Shown piece after piece: positions 63,081 to 64,000 of a stretch of 64,000 nucleotides of DNA. How positions within the stretch are numbered: position 1 is the first letter of the stretch; every line of letters starts with the position of its first letter. The stretch is from Mesorhizobium koreense. GTDB taxonomy: Bacteria; Pseudomonadota; Alphaproteobacteria; Rhizobiales; Rhizobiaceae. Location: NCBI RefSeq assembly GCF_031656215.1, contig NZ_CP134228.1, positions 4,731,001 through 4,795,000 on the forward strand. The letters are read 5' to 3'. The position numbers and the translations under genes are program-made. The notes under the pieces were generated by a model, which was not told the origin of the DNA, did no database searches, and saw only the letters and a program-made list of their open reading frames with translations.

Positions 63081-64000
63081 ATGCCTGAGACCGTGAGCAC
63101 CGATTCGAAATCGAACGCGGCGGAATTCACCGTCAGCGAGATTTCCGTCGCGCTTAGGCGCACGGTGGAGGACGCATTCGGCTACGTGCGTGTGCGCGGG
63201 GAAATCTCCGGTTACCGCGGGCCGCATTCCTCCGGCCATGCCTATTTCGCGCTGAAAGACGACCGGGCGCGGCTGGAAGCCTGCATCTGGAAAGGTACGT
63301 TCTCGCGGCTCAAGATCCGACCCGAGGAGGGGATGGAGGTCGTCGCCACCGGCAAGCTGACCACCTATCCCGGCTCATCCAAATACCAGATCGTCATCGA
63401 CGGTATCGAGCCGGCCGGCGCCGGCGCGCTGATGGCGCTTCTGGAGGAGCGCAAGCGGCGGCTCGCCGCTGAAGGCCTGTTCGATCAATCGCGCAAGCGG
63501 CCCCTGCCCTTCATGCCGCGCGTGATCGGCGTGGTGACCTCGCCGACCGGCGCGGTCATCCGCGACATCATCCACCGCATCGACGACCGCTTCCCGCTCA
63601 CCATCGTGGTGTGGCCGGTGCGTGTCCAGGGGGAGACGACCGGCGCGGAGGTCTCGGCCGCGATCACAGGGTTCAACCGGCTGGCATCAGGCGGGCCGAT
63701 CCCGCGCCCGGACGTGCTGATCGTGGCGCGCGGCGGCGGCAGCCTCGAAGACCTCTGGGGCTTCAACGACGAGGCGGTGGCGCGTGCAGCGGCAGCCTCC
63801 GCGATCCCACTGATCTCGGCGGTCGGGCACGAGACCGACTGGACGCTGATCGATTTCGTCGCCGATGTCCGCGCGCCGACGCCGACGGGAGCTGCCGAGC
63901 TTGCCGTGCCGGTGAAAGCCGAACTCGAGGCGCGCATCGCCAATCTGTCGGCCCGGCTGCAAGGCGCGGTGCTGCGCGCCTCCGATCGCAAGCGGCATGC
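63081..64000 (+). CDS. xseA: Exodeoxyribonuclease VII large subunit, 3' end outside window
   Basis: Nuclease for single-stranded DNA in mismatch repair and recombination. N-terminal OB-fold domain ([35 protein letters not shown]) and the catalytic domain start ([52 protein letters not shown]). ATG 63081. About 306 codons are in the window. Confidence 0.95.
   Translation, partial: MPETVSTDSKSNAAEFTVSEISVALRRTVEDAFGYVRVRGEISGYRGPHSSGHAYFALKDDRARLEACIWKGTFSRLKIRPEEGMEVVATGKLTTYPGSSKYQIVIDGIEPAGAGALMALLEERKRRLAAEGLFDQSRKRPLPFMPRVIGVVTSPTGAVIRDIIHRIDDRFPLTIVVWPVRVQGETTGAEVSAAITGFNRLASGGPIPRPDVLIVARGGGSLEDLWGFNDEAVARAAAASAIPLISAVGHETDWTLIDFVADVRAPTPTGAAELAVPVKAELEARIANLSARLQGAVLRASDRKRH

Overview
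The window is about 64 kb of high-GC DNA, densely packed with genes. It looks like the chromosome of an alphaproteobacterium of the order Hyphomicrobiales (Rhizobiales), most likely near Mesorhizobium, Aquamicrobium, Chelativorans or Nitratireductor. The basis is the protein character together with the gene set: a HrcA/CIRCE-controlled groESL, a short-form HisG with HisZ, an LsrB/VtlR-type LysR regulator beside a DUF1127 gene, a plant-type glutamate-cysteine ligase, and the run ileS, MipA/OmpV, ribF, TIGR01459 HAD protein. No tRNA, rRNA, CRISPR array or prophage was recognised.

Layout. 1-11170 is mainly housekeeping on the minus strand: M16 peptidase, rsmD, rluB-like, a lipoprotein, ileS, an outer-membrane MipA/OmpV protein, ribF and a HAD phosphatase, with tadA divergent. 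11.4-15.1 kb, behind a very AT-rich promoter region, holds a three-gene envelope-glycan operon: a polytopic GT-C-like protein, a HAD-UbiA fusion resembling polyprenyl-phosphate phosphoribosyltransferase, and GtrA. 15.2-19.2 kb holds two tandem TadG-like von Willebrand-A proteins. 19.3-21.6 kb is groESL with promoter, CIRCE and terminator. 21.5-30.4 kb has an ETF-beta-type methyltransferase, CsbD, a CNNM/CorC protein, a zinc-type ABC transporter with its Fur-family regulator, an M29 aminopeptidase, fumC and DoxX.

30.4-35.9 kb carries hisG, hisZ, hisS and tag on the minus strand. The gaps after hisG, between hisZ and hisS, and upstream of hisS are occupied by inverted-repeat (REP/REPIN- or MITE-like) elements. 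36-47.5 kb carries an L,D-transpeptidase, a 51-residue membrane peptide, a divergent folD, the glycolate oxidase genes glcD, glcE and glcF, and, read divergently from glcD, the lactate-utilisation genes lutA, lutB and lutC plus a PPP-family phosphatase. Glycolate and lactate oxidation therefore sit back to back. A DUF559 (Vsr-like nuclease fold) gene flanked by inverted REP arms sits inside the glc cluster. 47.5-63 kb holds stress and redox genes (GNAT, a MarR/nitroreductase pair with a clear palindromic operator, rsmE, gshA, DUF899), transporters (DMT, a sugar ABC importer without its own ATPase, DHA2 MFS), a DUF937 protein, and a DUF1127 gene divergent from an LsrB/VtlR-type regulator. The window ends inside xseA.

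The most interesting signals are: the REP-flanked DUF559 cassette; three near-identical inverted-repeat elements of about 161 bp; an in-frame palindromic insertion in ileS; a FolD whose usual catalytic Lys is Gln; a candidate anti-Shine-Dalgarno small RNA just downstream of the DUF1127 gene; and the polyprenyl-phosphate-pentose-like glycan operon.
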